From Bradyrhizobium sp. CCBAU 51765 (GTDB lineage Bacteria; Pseudomonadota; Alphaproteobacteria; Rhizobiales; Xanthobacteraceae), in the NCBI RefSeq assembly GCF_015291725.1, contig NZ_CP030038.1, positions 3,771,001-3,835,000 on the forward strand: DNA of 64,000 nucleotides, written 5' to 3'. The position numbers were made by a program, and so were the translations under genes. Shown here one piece after another: positions 25,777 through 33,943 of the stretch (position 1 is the stretch's first letter; each line of letters starts with the position of its first letter). The notes beneath the pieces are model-generated. The model ran no database searches, was not told the DNA's origin, and saw only the letters and a program-made list of their open reading frames with translations.

Positions 25777-27057
25777 CTACGCCCCCAGCGCCTGTTCCAG
25801 ATCCGCGATCAGGTCTTCCTTGTCCTCGATGCCGACCGAGAGCCGCACCACGTCGGGGCCGGCACCGGACTTGATCTTGGCGGCGTCGTCGAGCTGGCTG
25901 TGCGTGGTCGAGGCCGGATGGATCACGAGCGAGCGGGTGTCGCCGACATTGGCGAGGTGCGAGAACAGCTGCAGCTTCGACACCAGGCTGACACCGGCGT
26001 CATAGCCGCCCTTCAGGCTGAAGGTGAACACCGCGCCGGCGCCCCTCGGCGCATATTTGCGGGCGAGCTGGTTGTACTTGTCGCTCGGAAGGCCGGCATA
26101 GCTGACCGAGGCCACCGCGGGGTGGCCGGCGAGAAATTCGGCAACCGCCTTGGCGTTGTCGCAGTGCCTCTGCATGCGCAGCGGCAGCGTCTCGATTCCG
26201 GTGAGGATCATGAAGGCGTTGAAGGGCGACAGTGCCGGTCCGAGGTCGCGCAGGCCGAGCACGCGGCAGGCGATCGCGAAGGCGAAATTGCCAAAGGTCT
26301 CCTGGAGGCGGATGCCGTGATATTCGGGGCGCGGCTCCGACAGCATCGGATATTTGCCGCCCGTGGACCAGTCGAAGGTGCCGGCGTCGACGATGATCCC
26401 GCCGAGCGAGTTGCCGTGGCCGCCCAGGAATTTCGTCAGCGAGTGCACGACGATGTCGGCGCCGTGGTCGATCGGGCGGATCAAATAGGGCGAAGCCAGC
26501 GTGTTGTCGACGATCAGCGGCACACCCGCTTTGCGCGCCACCGTCGAGATCGCCTCGATATCGGTGATGCTGCCGGCGGGGTTGGCGATGGACTCGATGA
26601 AGATGGCTTTCGTGCGCGGCGTCACCGCGCGCTCGAAGCTCGCGATATCGTCGGGATCGGCCCACACCACATTCCAGCCGAAACTCTTGAAGGCGTGCGT
26701 GAACTGGTTGATCGAGCCGCCATAGAGCTTTCGCGCGGCGATGAACTCGTCGCCGGGCTGGAGCAATTGCTGCAACACCACGACCTGCGCGGCGTGGCCG
26801 GAAGCCACCGCCAGCGCGGCCGTGCCGCCTTCAAGCGCGGCGACGCGCTCTTCGAGCACGGCATTGGTCGGGTTGCCGATGCGGGTATAGATGTTGCCGA
26901 ACGCCTGCAGGCCGAACAGCGAGGCGGCGTGGTCGGCATCGTTGAAGACGAAGGACGTCGTCTGATAGATCGGCGTTGCGCGCGCACCGGTGGTGGGGTC
27001 GGGCTGCGCACCGGCATGCACGGCAAGAGTCGAAAATCCCGGAAGGCGATCGCTCAT
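25777..27057 (-). CDS. metY: O-acetylhomoserine sulfhydrylase/aminocarboxypropyltransferase
   Basis: The 426-residue Cys/Met-metabolism PLP enzyme has FSTLAVHAGAQPDPTTGARATPIYQTTSFVF at the N-terminus, SGHAAQ for phosphate binding, the PLP Lys in HSLTKFLGGHG, and YAPRGAGAVFTF. MetY makes homocysteine directly from O-acetylhomoserine and sulfide. No SAM riboswitch was recognised upstream. The gene is 138 bases downstream of the CoA-binding protein gene on the same strand. Confidence 0.9.
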   Translation of the reverse strand: MSDRLPGFSTLAVHAGAQPDPTTGARATPIYQTTSFVFNDADHAASLFGLQAFGNIYTRIGNPTNAVLEERVAALEGGTAALAVASGHAAQVVVLQQLLQPGDEFIAARKLYGGSINQFTHAFKSFGWNVVWADPDDIASFERAVTPRTKAIFIESIANPAGSITDIEAISTVARKAGVPLIVDNTLASPYLIRPIDHGADIVVHSLTKFLGGHGNSLGGIIVDAGTFDWSTGGKYPMLSEPRPEYHGIRLQETFGNFAFAIACRVLGLRDLGPALSPFNAFMILTGIETLPLRMQRHCDNAKAVAEFLAGHPAVASVSYAGLPSDKYNQLARKYAPRGAGAVFTFSLKGGYDAGVSLVSKLQLFSHLANVGDTRSLVIHPASTTHSQLDDAAKIKSGAGPDVVRLSVGIEDKEDLIADLEQALGA

Positions 27058-27195
27058 TTGGGCGTCCTGTTTCTCGTTGTCTGAAATCGCGAGGCATGCT
27101 GATAGGCGCCGCGCTCGCCGTCAAGGCGCGGCTTCACATCGGAATGATCGTGCTGCGCATTGTCGCGTTCGCGAAAGAAATCCTTCGCAAGTGCG

Positions 27196-27813
27196 TCAGC
27201 TCTGTTCGCTCTTGTTTTTCGCGGCGCGATCCGATGCTGCGGTATCGCCGCCGCCGACACTCATCCGATTGAGGGATAGCCGCATGCCCTGCGTCGGTAC
27301 CGGCGCCCGCTTCGAGCTGAGCGTGCGCGAATTCACGCCCATCCAGGATATTTCGGACGACAGCCGGCCATACTCGATCTTCGGGCAGCGGTTCATGACC
27401 ACCTTGATGCCGACCGACTCCGCCTTTGCCGCCGCGGCATCGTCGCGTGCGCCGAGTTGCATCCAGATCACCTTCGGCAGCGGATCGAGCGTGAGCGCCT
27501 CTTCGATGACAGGCATGATGTGGCTGGAATTACGAAAGATGTCGATCATGTCGACGGGACGCCCGAGGTCGGAGAGGGAGGCGACGAACGGCTTTCCGAG
27601 CAGCTCCTTGCCGACATGGCCGGGGTTGATCGGGATCATGTCGTAACCGCGCTGCGCCAGATATTTGAACGCGAAATAGCTCGGCCGCACGTTGACCGGC
27701 GAGGCGCCGACCATCGCGATCGATTTCACGCTGTTCAGGATGCCGCGGATGTAATTGTCGGGATAGGCGTCGTGGTTCATCACTTGTCTTTTCTTGTTGA
27801 CGGGGTCACTCAT
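27196..27813 (-). CDS. CoA-binding domain protein (YccU-like)
   Basis: The 205-residue protein has a Rossmann-like CoA-binding domain. It contains SIAMVGASPVNVRPSYFAFKYLAQRGYDMIPINPGH and VIWMQLGARDDAAAAKAESVGIKVVMNRCPKIEY, the YccU family signature. A Ser/Lys-rich tail follows. Its ATG overlaps the stop of the upstream enoyl-CoA hydratase (ATGAGTGA), so translation is probably coupled. Another start at 27780 (MNHDAYP) is possible. Confidence 0.85.
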   Translation of the reverse strand: MSDPVNKKRQVMNHDAYPDNYIRGILNSVKSIAMVGASPVNVRPSYFAFKYLAQRGYDMIPINPGHVGKELLGKPFVASLSDLGRPVDMIDIFRNSSHIMPVIEEALTLDPLPKVIWMQLGARDDAAAAKAESVGIKVVMNRCPKIEYGRLSSEISWMGVNSRTLSSKRAPVPTQGMRLSLNRMSVGGGDTAASDRAAKNKSEQS

Positions 27814-28630
27814 CCCGCCATGTCGGCGTGCGCTTCTCGATGAACGCGCCGATGCCTTCCTCGGCGTCGCGCGCCATCATGTTCTCGGTCATCACCTCTG
27901 CCGCATAGCGATAGGCGTCTGCAAGGCTCATCTCGGCCTGGCGGTAGAACGCCTCCTTGCCGAGCTTGATCGTGTGGGCGGATTTCAACGCGACCTTCTG
28001 CGCCAGCGCAATCGCGGCCTCGCGCTCGGTGCCGGCGGGAACGACGCGATTGACGAGCCCGATCTCGCGGGCACGCACGGCGGGAATCGGCTCGCCCGTC
28101 AGCAGCATCTCCATCGCCTGCTTGCGCGGCACGTTGCGCGACAGCGCCACCATCGGCGTCGAGCAGAACAGGCCGATGTCGACGCCGGGCGTCGCAAAGC
28201 TCGCCGCCTCGGAGGCGATCGCGAGATCGCAGCTCGCGACGAGCTGGCAGCCGGCCGCGGTCGCGATGCCCTGGACGGCGGCGACCACCGGCTTCGGCAG
28301 GTGCACGATCGCCTGCATCATCGCACTACAGGCGTTCATCATCTCGGCGAAGAAGGCGCGGCCGCGATCCGGATCGGTGCGGCGTGCGGTGAGTTCCTTC
28401 ATGTCGTGGCCGGCGGAGAAGGCGGGGCCGTGGGCCGCGATCACCACGCCGCGGACGGCCTTGTCGCTGCTGATATCATTGAGCTCGGCATGCAGGCCCG
28501 CGATCATCGCCTCCGACAGGCTGTTGCGCGCGGCCGGGCGGTTGAGCGTCAGGACCGCGATGCTGCCGATCGTCTCGCGCAGCAGGATCTGTGGTTGCGG
28601 GGAGGGGGTGCGGGCGGCATGGACGGACAT
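27806..28630 (-). CDS. enoyl-CoA hydratase/isomerase family protein
   Basis: The 274-residue crotonase-fold protein has the oxyanion-hole motif FSAGHDMKEL, the segment GIATAAGCQLVASCDLAIAS and a late FCSTPMVALSRNV. The catalytic Glu positions are not the classical pair, so an isomerase or related activity is possible. The ATG at 28630 is preferred over 28693, because the extra N-terminal residues overlap the divergent promoter. It heads an operon with the CoA-binding gene and probably metY. Confidence 0.87.
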   Translation of the reverse strand: MSVHAARTPSPQPQILLRETIGSIAVLTLNRPAARNSLSEAMIAGLHAELNDISSDKAVRGVVIAAHGPAFSAGHDMKELTARRTDPDRGRAFFAEMMNACSAMMQAIVHLPKPVVAAVQGIATAAGCQLVASCDLAIASEAASFATPGVDIGLFCSTPMVALSRNVPRKQAMEMLLTGEPIPAVRAREIGLVNRVVPAGTEREAAIALAQKVALKSAHTIKLGKEAFYRQAEMSLADAYRYAAEVMTENMMARDAEEGIGAFIEKRTPTWRDE

Positions 28631-28716
28631 TGACGCGATTTCCGCTACATGATTGCAATTGGATGACACAGATAACTTAATGTAACAGAGCAAGCGAAGC
28701 GAGGGTGGGGAACGGC

Positions 28717-29145
28717 ATGGCGGTAGCGAGGATGAGCGTGGCGGAGCTCGAGCTGTTCCTCCGTGATGAATTTCCCCAGGCCTTCAGCGGTGACGACATC
28801 ACGATCGAGAGCGCGGACGGCCAGACCTGCCTCCTGCGCCAGCGCTACAGCGAACGGATGCTGCGGCCGGGTGGAACCGTGTCCGGTCCGACGCTGATGG
28901 CGCTCGCCGATTTCGCGATGTACGTGGTGCTTTTGTCGGCGATCGGGCCGATCGGGCTCGCGGTCACCACCAATCTCAACATCAATTTCCTGCGCAAGGG
29001 CCAGCCCGGGCAGGACGTGCTGGCGGAGGCGCGGCTGCTCAAGCTCGGCAAGCGCCTCGCGGTCGGGGAAGTGAACCTGCTTTCGGGAACCTCACCCGAT
29101 CCGATTGCCCATGTCACCTCCACCTATTCCATTCCAAATGTTTGA
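28717..29145 (+). CDS. PaaI-type hotdog-fold thioesterase
   Basis: The 142-residue protein has a hotdog core: GGTVSGPTLMALADFAMYVVLLS, the long helix with an Asp typical of PaaI thioesterases, then LAVTTNLNINFLRKGQPGQDVLAEARLLKLGKRLAVGEV. It would hydrolyse acyl-CoA thioesters. It is divergent from the enoyl-CoA hydratase, consistent with a small fatty acid or aromatic-CoA cluster. Confidence 0.86.
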   Translation: MAVARMSVAELELFLRDEFPQAFSGDDITIESADGQTCLLRQRYSERMLRPGGTVSGPTLMALADFAMYVVLLSAIGPIGLAVTTNLNINFLRKGQPGQDVLAEARLLKLGKRLAVGEVNLLSGTSPDPIAHVTSTYSIPNV

Positions 29146-29158
29146 TGTTTTTGCAGGT

Positions 29159-29174
29159 AATATAGTACCATATT
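29159..29174. promoter_or_regulatory. AT-rich palindrome upstream of rplM
   Basis: AATATAGTACCATATT is a near-perfect palindrome in an AT-rich island, about 44 bases before the rplM -35 box. It may be a regulator site or an UP-like element. Confidence 0.35.
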
Positions 29175-29217
29175 TGTAAGTAGCTGATTTTACGAAAGTA
29201 ATTTCCGCCGTTGGGCA

Positions 29218-29246
29218 TTGACCGTTGCGCGTCTCTTCTCTAGAAA
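29218..29246 (+). promoter_or_regulatory. sigma70 promoter of rplM-rpsI
   Basis: TTGACC (29218-29223) and TAGAAA (29241-29246) are spaced by exactly 17 bases, 56 bases before the rplM start. Confidence 0.7.
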
Positions 29247-29301
29247 ACCGCGCAGTCCGGTGCGGTGTTCGCGCCGACGTCTCCCTCACGGAAATTCTGA
29301 C

Positions 29302-29766
29302 ATGAAAACCTTTTCGGCAAAGCCGGCCGAGGTGACGAAGAAGTGGGTGCTGATCGACGCCAAGGGTCTGGTCGTCGGCCGTCTCGCCACCATCGTCGCC
29401 ATGCGGCTCCGCGGCAAGCACCTCCCGACCTACACCCCGCACGTCGATTGCGGCGACAACGTCATCATCATCAACGCGCAGCATGCGGTCCTCACCGGCC
29501 GCAAGCGCGAGCAGAAGACCTACTACAAGCACACCGGCTATGTCGGCCACGTCAAGGAGCGCACCGCGCGCCAGATCCTCGAAGGCAAGCATCCCGAGCG
29601 CGTGCTCGAGAAGGCTGTCGAGCGCATGATCCCGCGTGGCCCGCTCGGCCGCGTGCAGATGGGCAACCTCCGCGTCTACGGCGGGGCCGATCATCCGCAC
29701 GAGGCGCAGCAGCCCGAGAAGATCGATATCGCCAAGTTGAACCGCAAGAACACGAGGGCCGCATAA
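29302..29766 (+). CDS. rplM: 50S ribosomal protein L13
   Basis: The 154-residue protein matches L13 throughout: KKWVLIDAKGLVVGRLAT, LRGKHLPTYTPHVDCGDNVIIINA, KTYYKHTGYVGH, then ERMIPRGPLGR and NLRVYGGADHPHEAQQPE. The start at ATG 29302 gives the family length. rpsI follows one base after the stop, forming the conserved rplM-rpsI operon. Confidence 0.97.
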   Translation: MKTFSAKPAEVTKKWVLIDAKGLVVGRLATIVAMRLRGKHLPTYTPHVDCGDNVIIINAQHAVLTGRKREQKTYYKHTGYVGHVKERTARQILEGKHPERVLEKAVERMIPRGPLGRVQMGNLRVYGGADHPHEAQQPEKIDIAKLNRKNTRAA

Positions 29767-29767
29767 C

Positions 29768-30247
29768 ATGGCCGAATCCATCCAGTCGCTCGACCAGCTC
29801 TCGCAGCTCAAGACGGCGGCAGCGCCCGAGGCGCCCAAGCACGAGAAGAAGGTCGACAAGTTCAACCGCGCCTATGCCACCGGCAAGCGCAAGGACGCGG
29901 TCGCTCGCGTTTGGATCAAGCCGGGCGCCGGCAAGGTCACCGTCAACTCGCGCGAGGTCGAGGTCTATTTCGCCCGTCCCGTGCTGCGCATGATGATCGA
30001 GCAGCCGTTCTCGGTGGCCCAGCGTTCGGGCCAGTACGACGTGATCTGCACCGTCGCCGGCGGCGGCCTGTCCGGCCAGGCCGGCGCGGTCCGTCACGGC
30101 ATCTCCAAGGCGCTCACCTATTTCGAGCCGGAGCTGCGCGGCGTGCTCAAGAAGGGCGGCTTCCTCACCCGCGACTCGCGCGTGGTCGAGCGCAAGAAGT
30201 ACGGCAAGGCCAAGGCCCGCCGCTCCTTCCAGTTCTCGAAGCGTTAA
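29768..30247 (+). CDS. rpsI: 30S ribosomal protein S9
   Basis: The 159-residue protein has an alphaproteobacterial N-terminal extension, then YATGKRKDAVARVWIKPG, GGGLSGQAGAVRHGISKAL and the C-terminal KYGKAKARRSFQFSKR that reaches the ribosomal P site. It is followed by a strong terminator. Confidence 0.97.
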   Translation: MAESIQSLDQLSQLKTAAAPEAPKHEKKVDKFNRAYATGKRKDAVARVWIKPGAGKVTVNSREVEVYFARPVLRMMIEQPFSVAQRSGQYDVICTVAGGGLSGQAGAVRHGISKALTYFEPELRGVLKKGGFLTRDSRVVERKKYGKAKARRSFQFSKR

Positions 30248-30291
30248 TCGCTTTTGTCGCATTCGCCGCGAAAGCGGCTTCAATGAGATGC

Positions 30292-30320
30292 AAAAGGGCG
30301 CTGATTTCAGCGCCCTTTTT
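30292..30320 (+). terminator. rho-independent terminator of rplM-rpsI
   Basis: AAAAGGGCGCTGA pairs with TCAGCGCCCTTTT, loop TT, with a T run. Confidence 0.92.
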
Positions 30321-30476
30321 GCTGTTCGTTTGTATGCAAATTGACGGCGTGTTTCCCGAAAACTTGGGCGTCCGCGAAAACCTGAATGGAACTCGCCGGA
30401 CCTAGCGTCGCCTGTGGAAGGGCGCGCAAATCGGATGTGCCGATCGCGTAACTGCTATGTTCTAGAGGGGGCCGAC

Positions 30477-31697
30477 ATGATGTCGCTCGATAGCATCACG
30501 CTCTATTTGGTCGCCACCATGGTCGCCGCACTGCTCGGCGCCATGATGGTGTTTTTCGGCAAGCAGGAGAACAGCCCCGCGCTGAAATGGTGGGGCACCG
30601 CCTATCTGCTCGGTGCCGCCTCGGTCGCGCTGTGGACCGCGGCGGGCGACAGGCTGGGTCCTCATATTTACCTTGCGCTGAACGCCGTCGGTTTCGTCGC
30701 CTGCGGCATGGTGTGGAATGCGGCGCGCGTCTTCCACGGCCGCAAGCCGAACTGGCCCGGTCTCGTGCTTGGTGCGCTCGCCTGGGTCACTGCTGCGACG
30801 CTGCTCGATCCCGCCGCGTCCATGCTGCGCATGCTCCTCGGTGCCGGTATCGTCTCGATCTATGCGGCGCTGACCGCGAGCGAGCTCTGGGTCGAGCGGC
30901 GCAAGAGCCTGCAACGGCGCTGGCCCGCCTTCGTGGTGCCGGTGATGCACGGCTGCGTGTTGATGCTGCCGATCCTGATCGGCAGCTTCCTGCGTCCTCA
31001 CGACGCCGGCTTTTCATCGAGCATCTGGGTGACCGTATTCGCGGTCGAGCTCGTGCTCTACGCCGTCGGCACCGTGTTCGTGATCTTCATGCTGGTGTCG
31101 GAGCGCACCGTCACCGCGCACCGGACCGCGGCGTCCACCGATCCTTTGACCGGCATGCTCAACCGCCGCGGCTTCTCGGAGGCCTGCGCGCGCGTGATCG
31201 AGCGCGAGGCCAAGGCCGGGCGGCCCGTGACCGTGATGATCTTCGACATCGACCACTTCAAGTCGATCAACGACCGCTTCGGCCATCCCGCCGGCGACGA
31301 GATGCTGAAGCTGTTCTCCACCGTCGTCGTCAGCAATTTGCGTATCTCCGATCTCTCGGGCCGCATCGGCGGCGAGGAGTTCGCCGCGCTCCTGCCGTGT
31401 TCGCTGGAGGAGGGCGTGCTGGTCGCCGAGCGCGTGCGCGAAGCGTTCGAGACCTCCGGCGTCGTGGTCGACGAGGGCCCGGTCGACACCACCGTCAGCA
31501 TCGGTGTCGCCGGCGGTCCGGCCGGCACCGAGCTCGAAGTGCTGCTGGCCTCGGCCGACACCGCGCTCTACCAGGCCAAGCGCGGCGGCCGTAACCGCGT
31601 CGAGGCGGCCGAGGAGCTGCCACTGTCGCTGGAGAACTGGCGCCGCCAGAGCGCGGCACGGATCGGCGCGCCGCAGGCGCGCCCGGCCACCGCCTGA
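30477..31697 (+). CDS. membrane diguanylate cyclase (GGDEF)
   Basis: The 406-residue protein has an N-terminal membrane domain with about six spans (residues 1-215). A GGDEF domain follows: DPLTGMLNRRGF, VMIFDIDHFKSINDRFGH and an active-site GGEEF. An inhibitory RxxD site is present five residues before GGEEF (RISD). It should make cyclic-di-GMP with product feedback, in response to a membrane signal. ATG 30477 has AGAGGGGG upstream. No EAL domain is present. Confidence 0.92.
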   Translation: MMSLDSITLYLVATMVAALLGAMMVFFGKQENSPALKWWGTAYLLGAASVALWTAAGDRLGPHIYLALNAVGFVACGMVWNAARVFHGRKPNWPGLVLGALAWVTAATLLDPAASMLRMLLGAGIVSIYAALTASELWVERRKSLQRRWPAFVVPVMHGCVLMLPILIGSFLRPHDAGFSSSIWVTVFAVELVLYAVGTVFVIFMLVSERTVTAHRTAASTDPLTGMLNRRGFSEACARVIEREAKAGRPVTVMIFDIDHFKSINDRFGHPAGDEMLKLFSTVVVSNLRISDLSGRIGGEEFAALLPCSLEEGVLVAERVREAFETSGVVVDEGPVDTTVSIGVAGGPAGTELEVLLASADTALYQAKRGGRNRVEAAEELPLSLENWRRQSAARIGAPQARPATA

Positions 31698-31753
31698 TCG
31701 CAGGGGCCTTGCGGTAATCCTCTGTTTACCGTTCGATTCCTACCATTGCGCTC

Positions 31754-31990
31754 ATGGAATCGATCCGTCGACAGAATCCGCAAATCACCCTGATGTCACT
31801 CGAAGCAGCCGCGGCCTCTGCACGCGGAGGCTTCGCCTGTCTGTTCTCGACCGCCGATGAATACGAGACGGCGCTGATCGCCGAGCGTCGCGCGCAGGGG
31901 CGCTATGGCCAGCACCGCAGCTATTGGCCGTTCGCAATGTTCGTCGGTTGCGTGTTCATCGTTGCGGGCACCGTTTTGCTGCTCGCCTGA
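31754..31990 (+). CDS. small single-span membrane protein
   Basis: The 78-residue protein has an amphipathic N-terminal half containing ALIAERRAQGRYGQHRSYW and a C-terminal span FAMFVGCVFIVAGTVLLLA. A terminator follows at 32030. No family is recognised. Conservation of the small tail-anchored arrangement would be the main test of coding. Confidence 0.55.
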   Translation: MESIRRQNPQITLMSLEAAAASARGGFACLFSTADEYETALIAERRAQGRYGQHRSYWPFAMFVGCVFIVAGTVLLLA

Positions 31991-32029
31991 CAGGCCTGCA
32001 TTCAAGAGACCTGCATATTCCAGTGAGCC

Positions 32030-32052
32030 AGGCGCCGTTGCAGCGCCTTTTT
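32030..32052 (+). terminator. rho-independent terminator
   Basis: AGGCGC ... GCGCCT followed by a T run, after the small membrane protein gene. Confidence 0.75.
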
Positions 32053-32104
32053 CTTTGTCGCCGTCTGCGGTAGACACGCCGATCGAACGAAAAGGTGGAA
32101 ACCG

Positions 32105-32401
32105 ATGATCACCGAGATCGCGCAAATCGACGTCAAGCCGGGCAGCGAGAAGGATTTCGAGGCGGCCGTCGCCAAGGCCAAGGCCGCCTTCGGCGGCTCC
32201 AAGGGGTTTCATGGCTTCGAATTGCACAAATCCATCGAGAAGCCGCAGCGCTACCGGCTGATGGTGAAGTGGGCGACGCTGGAGAACCACACCGTCGACT
32301 TCCGCGGCTCGGAGAGTTTCACCGAATGGCGCGGCCTCGTCGGCCAGTATTTTGCCTCGCCCCCCGAGGTCGAGCACACCGAGACCGTGCTGACGACCTG
32401 A
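32105..32401 (+). CDS. antibiotic-biosynthesis-monooxygenase-like (ABM) protein
   Basis: The 98-residue dimeric alpha+beta-barrel type protein begins MITEIAQIDVKPGSEKDFEAAVAKA. It continues GFHGFELHKSIEKPQRYRLMVKWATLENH and FTEWRGLVGQYFASPPEVEH. Homologues are heme-independent monooxygenases or small stress proteins. The gene stands alone, with its own terminator-bounded region upstream. Confidence 0.82.
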   Translation: MITEIAQIDVKPGSEKDFEAAVAKAKAAFGGSKGFHGFELHKSIEKPQRYRLMVKWATLENHTVDFRGSESFTEWRGLVGQYFASPPEVEHTETVLTT

Positions 32402-32416
32402 GCGGCTCTATTTCTG

Positions 32417-32513
32417 GAGCATGATCTCCGCGCAAACGCGTTCCGCGTTTGTCGCGAGGGAGAACCGCTGCGCAGTTTGCGTTAACGCGGCCCTTCGGGT
32501 CCGGATCATACTC
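32417..32513. repeat. palindromic intergenic repeat, family E
   Basis: The element begins GAGCATGATCTCC and ends GGATCATACTC, with AAACGCGTTCCGCGTTT inside. It abuts the stop of the AI-2E transporter gene. Confidence 0.6.
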
Positions 32514-33664
32514 TACGCCGCCTCGGCGAGCGGCGGCGCCTCATACGTCTTGAAATGGTCGATCATGACCTTGGCGATGGCGACCAATGGCAGCGCCAGC
32601 GCGAGGCCCCAGATGCCGAACACGACGCCAAGCAGGATCTGGAACGCGAACAGCGTGGCCGGCGGGATGTCGAGCGCCTGCCGCTGCAGGATCGGCGTCA
32701 GCACGTAGCTCTCCATCGCGTGCACGCCCATGAAGAGGAGAAAGGCCGACAAAGCCGGGATCCAGCCCGAGGCGAGGCTTGCCAGCACCACGATGACGCC
32801 GGCGATGATGGCTCCGACGGTGGGAATGAAGGCGAGCAGACCCGCCTGGATCCCTAAGATGAACGCGCCGGGGATGCCGATGATCGCAAGCCCGATCCAG
32901 GTCACGACGCCGACCGCGATCATGACGATGATCTGGGCGATCAGCCAGCGCTCCAGTGTTTCGCTGATACGGTCGATGACGAGGGCGACACGCGTGCGGT
33001 GCCTCGCCGGTGCGAGGAACAGCAGGCCATCGTGATAGACGCCGGGCTGGGCGGCGAAGGCGAGGCCCAGGAACAGCACGATGAAGACGTTGCCCACGCC
33101 GTGAATGGTGCCGAGCAGCAGCTTGAAGGTCTGGCTGACGATCGCCCCGCCGCTGGAGGCGAGCGCGCCGGCACCGGGCAGGGGCCCGCGCGATGGCGCC
33201 GCCGGCGCGGGCGTTGCGTCCGGCGACGTCGTGGCCGAGGCGTCCGACGCTGCGTTGCCGAGATCGAAGAAGCTGGTGTCGATGCCGTGGGTTTCCAGGA
33301 AGGACCTGACATTCACGATCTGTGACTTGATGGTCTTGCTCAGCAGCGAGGCCTGTTCGGCAATGGTGGCGCCGCCCAGATAGGCGATGCCGGCGAGAAG
33401 CAGGGCGAGCGCGACGCAGACGATCGCAAGTCGGACCGTATGAGGCAGGTGAACCCGGCGGCCGAGCGCATGGACCAGCGCGTTGAGGCCGAGTCCGAGC
33501 AGCATGCCCGTGAAGATCAGCAGCAGGGTGGCCGCAAAATACCATGTGAAGGCGAGCAGTGCGGTGAACAGCACGACGCCGATGCCTCCCACCGAAATCG
33601 CCCAGGCCTGATCCCGAGCCAGGTCGCTGCGGGTCCGGGAGCGTTCATCTCTGGGAATCGTCAC
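32513..33664 (-). CDS. AI-2E family transporter
   Basis: The roughly 383-residue protein has about eight spans and the conserved family segments: TWYFAATLLLIFTGMLLGLGLNAL near the N-terminus and, at the C-terminus, PTVGAIIAGVIVVLASL, LTPILQRQALDIPPATLFAFQILLGVVFGIWGLALALPL. The periplasmic loop is Pro/Ala-rich. Family members include TqsA and cation/H+ antiporters, so the substrate is unproven. GTG 33664, with AAAAGGAC upstream, is the likely start. Confidence 0.83.
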   Translation of the reverse strand: MTIPRDERSRTRSDLARDQAWAISVGGIGVVLFTALLAFTWYFAATLLLIFTGMLLGLGLNALVHALGRRVHLPHTVRLAIVCVALALLLAGIAYLGGATIAEQASLLSKTIKSQIVNVRSFLETHGIDTSFFDLGNAASDASATTSPDATPAPAAPSRGPLPGAGALASSGGAIVSQTFKLLLGTIHGVGNVFIVLFLGLAFAAQPGVYHDGLLFLAPARHRTRVALVIDRISETLERWLIAQIIVMIAVGVVTWIGLAIIGIPGAFILGIQAGLLAFIPTVGAIIAGVIVVLASLASGWIPALSAFLLFMGVHAMESYVLTPILQRQALDIPPATLFAFQILLGVVFGIWGLALALPLVAIAKVMIDHFKTYEAPPLAEAA

Positions 33665-33943
33665 ATTGGGTCCTTTTCGAGGGAGGCGGCGCCAGCGCAC
33701 TCTTTCGCGAAATCCTGGCGCGGATCAAGCGGGACACGCGCCGGATCGGCGCGCTGGCCGCCAACGCGGGGCTGTAAGTCCCCTCCGAGCGATCGGACTC
33801 GCCACCGCCCGGCCTGCCACGGCGCTCCAGTCCGGGTATTTGCGCGAAAATAGCATTGCCGTCCCGCGATCCCTTCTGTTGAATTTGTTCCATCGGAGGG
33901 GCATGTTGACAGAATCTTCTTACCTGGAGGCGCGGAACGACAG
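33665..33943. other. intergenic region with a coding-like fragment
   Basis: Positions 33670-33777 carry an open plus-strand stretch with very GC-rich third positions, encoding SALFREILARIKRDTRRIGA and ending TAA. No start codon is visible nearby. It may be the remnant of a gene. The PuuD-like gene follows. Confidence 0.3.

Noticed and set aside
27058..27195. SAM riboswitch before metY
   Set aside because: The interval was read for SAM-II pseudoknot motifs. None was found, and the gene may be transcribed from the upstream operon.
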